Origin: Chloroflexota bacterium
GTDB lineage: Bacteria; Chloroflexota; Dormibacteria; Dormibacterales; Dormibacteraceae
Reading direction: 5' to 3'
Assembly (NCBI GenBank): GCA_005879945.1
Contig: VBHX01000176.1
Coordinates: 1-41,266, forward strand
Length of the DNA stretch: 41,266 bases
Under the pieces are notes generated by a model. The model was not told the DNA's origin and searched no databases. It worked only from the letters and a program-made list of their open reading frames with translations. This document shows positions 40,760 through 41,266 of the stretch, one piece after another (positions within the stretch are counted from its first letter, which is position 1; each line of letters starts with the position of its first letter). The position numbers were made by a program, and so were the translations under genes.

Positions 40760-41266
40760 CGTGCGCGGACCTCCACGGGAACCGGCTCGGGTCGCGCCAG
40801 CTCGGTGGGAACTCTTGCGTCTCCCCTGTGCAGCCAGCAAGCGACGTCGTGTCCACTGGTACCAGTCGGCTCGAGCTGCGGCACCTCGTGCCGGCACTGG
40901 TCCATCGCCCACTTGCACCGGGGATTGAATGCACACCCGGTCGGGAGGGCTCGCAGGTCTGGCGGCGACCCCGCGATGCCTTCCATCCGAGCGCGTGCGC
41001 CGTGCATCGGGGGAAAGCAGTGGAGCAAACCGTGCGTGTATGGGAGTCGCGGAGCGTGGAAGAGGGAGGCCGCCGGCGCGCGCTCCATCAGCCGGCCCGC
41101 ATACATCACCGCAATCTCGTCCGCGATCTCCACCAGCAGCGAGAGGTCGTGTGTGATGAAGAGCGCCGCGAAGCCGAGACGGTCGCGGAGGGCGATCAGC
41201 TCCTCGAGGATTTCGCGCTGGGTGACGACATCGAGGGCGGTGGTCGGCTCGTCCAGGATCATGACC
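40756..41266 (-). CDS. Oligopeptide/oligosaccharide ABC transporter ATP-binding protein (OppD-like), N-terminus cut by window edge
   Basis: The C-terminal 169 residues of an Opp-type ATPase. Walker B MILDEPTTALDV lies at the very edge, then ITHDLSLLVEIADEIAVMYAGRLME and the C-terminal cysteine motif TGCAFNPRCKWAMDQC. The Walker A and signature motifs lie outside the window. The real gene starts beyond 41266, as the frame is open at the edge. It is coupled to oppF by GTGA. The permease genes are presumably upstream, outside the window. Confidence 0.92.
   Translation of the reverse strand, partial: VMILDEPTTALDVVTQREILEELIALRDRLGFAALFITHDLSLLVEIADEIAVMYAGRLMERAPAASLFHAPRLPYTHGLLHCFPPMHGARARMEGIAGSPPDLRALPTGCAFNPRCKWAMDQCRHEVPQLEPTGTSGHDVACWLHRGDARVPTELARPEPVPVEVRAR

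Noticed and set aside
1-41266. CRISPR arrays, tRNA or rRNA genes, insertion sequences, prophage
   Set aside because: No direct-repeat arrays, transposase or integrase motifs, or cloverleaf-like sequences were seen on reading both strands. A covariance-model search would settle the RNA genes.

Overview
The window is GC-rich bacterial DNA, densely packed and probably from an Actinomycetota or Chloroflexota/Dormibacterota-like soil lineage. This placement is inferred from family content: an actinobacterial-type glycogen/maltose-1-phosphate synthase, an FtsE-FtsX-M23 hydrolase set, many lipobox lipoproteins, a SigJ/SigG-like sigma factor with a SnoaL-like tail, and no outer-membrane genes. Many genes lack a Shine-Dalgarno sequence and instead have a TANNNT-like -10 box 6-8 nt before the start codon, as in leaderless transcripts. 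No tRNA, rRNA, CRISPR array, insertion sequence or phage gene was recognised. No gene-free stretch exceeds about 160 bases.

Layout. 1-1280 (minus): a truncated membrane protein coupled to an alpha/beta hydrolase. 1340-6005 (minus): a complete branched-chain amino acid ABC operon (binding lipoprotein, LivH, LivM, LivG, LivF). 6064-8393 (minus): an MFS carrier, a 60-residue membrane protein and the HtpX protease. 8542-9699 (plus): a beta-propeller lipoprotein. 9696-11698 (minus): a Rossmann oxidoreductase and a membrane protein with no ordinary start codon. 11735-13012 (plus): a 95-residue protein and a zinc alcohol dehydrogenase. 13020-15735 (minus): a VOC protein and a two-gene ABC exporter whose ATPase seems to start at CTG. 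15760-17390 (minus): glycogen/maltose-1-phosphate synthase and a frameshifted lipoprotein remnant.

17434-20332 (minus): ftsE-ftsX-M23 peptidase, a cell-wall hydrolysis module. 20456-23193: a TetR regulator divergent from a DUF2269 protein and a DHA2 drug pump. 23215-27135 (plus): DUF72 protein, orphan receiver, MFS carrier, proline-iminopeptidase-like hydrolase. 27119-28651: LysR regulator divergent from a second orphan receiver. 28780-32352: CHRD protein, then (minus) a DHA2 pump with a beta-lactamase-fold hydrolase, and a short STAS protein. 32260-33240 (minus): the sigma factor, whose 3' end is antisense to the STAS gene. 33364-41266 (minus): OppD-OppF-type ATPases, a family 5 binding lipoprotein, a GH3 beta-glucosidase and a secreted beta-helix protein, closed by a strong hairpin.

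The last block is the most system-like part. A secreted polysaccharide-active-looking protein, an Opp-type importer and a cytoplasmic GH3 enzyme in one transcription direction suggest capture of beta-linked oligosaccharides rather than peptides. The other notable threads are widespread leaderless starts, apparent non-canonical start codons in two genes, and the antisense overlap of the STAS and sigma genes.
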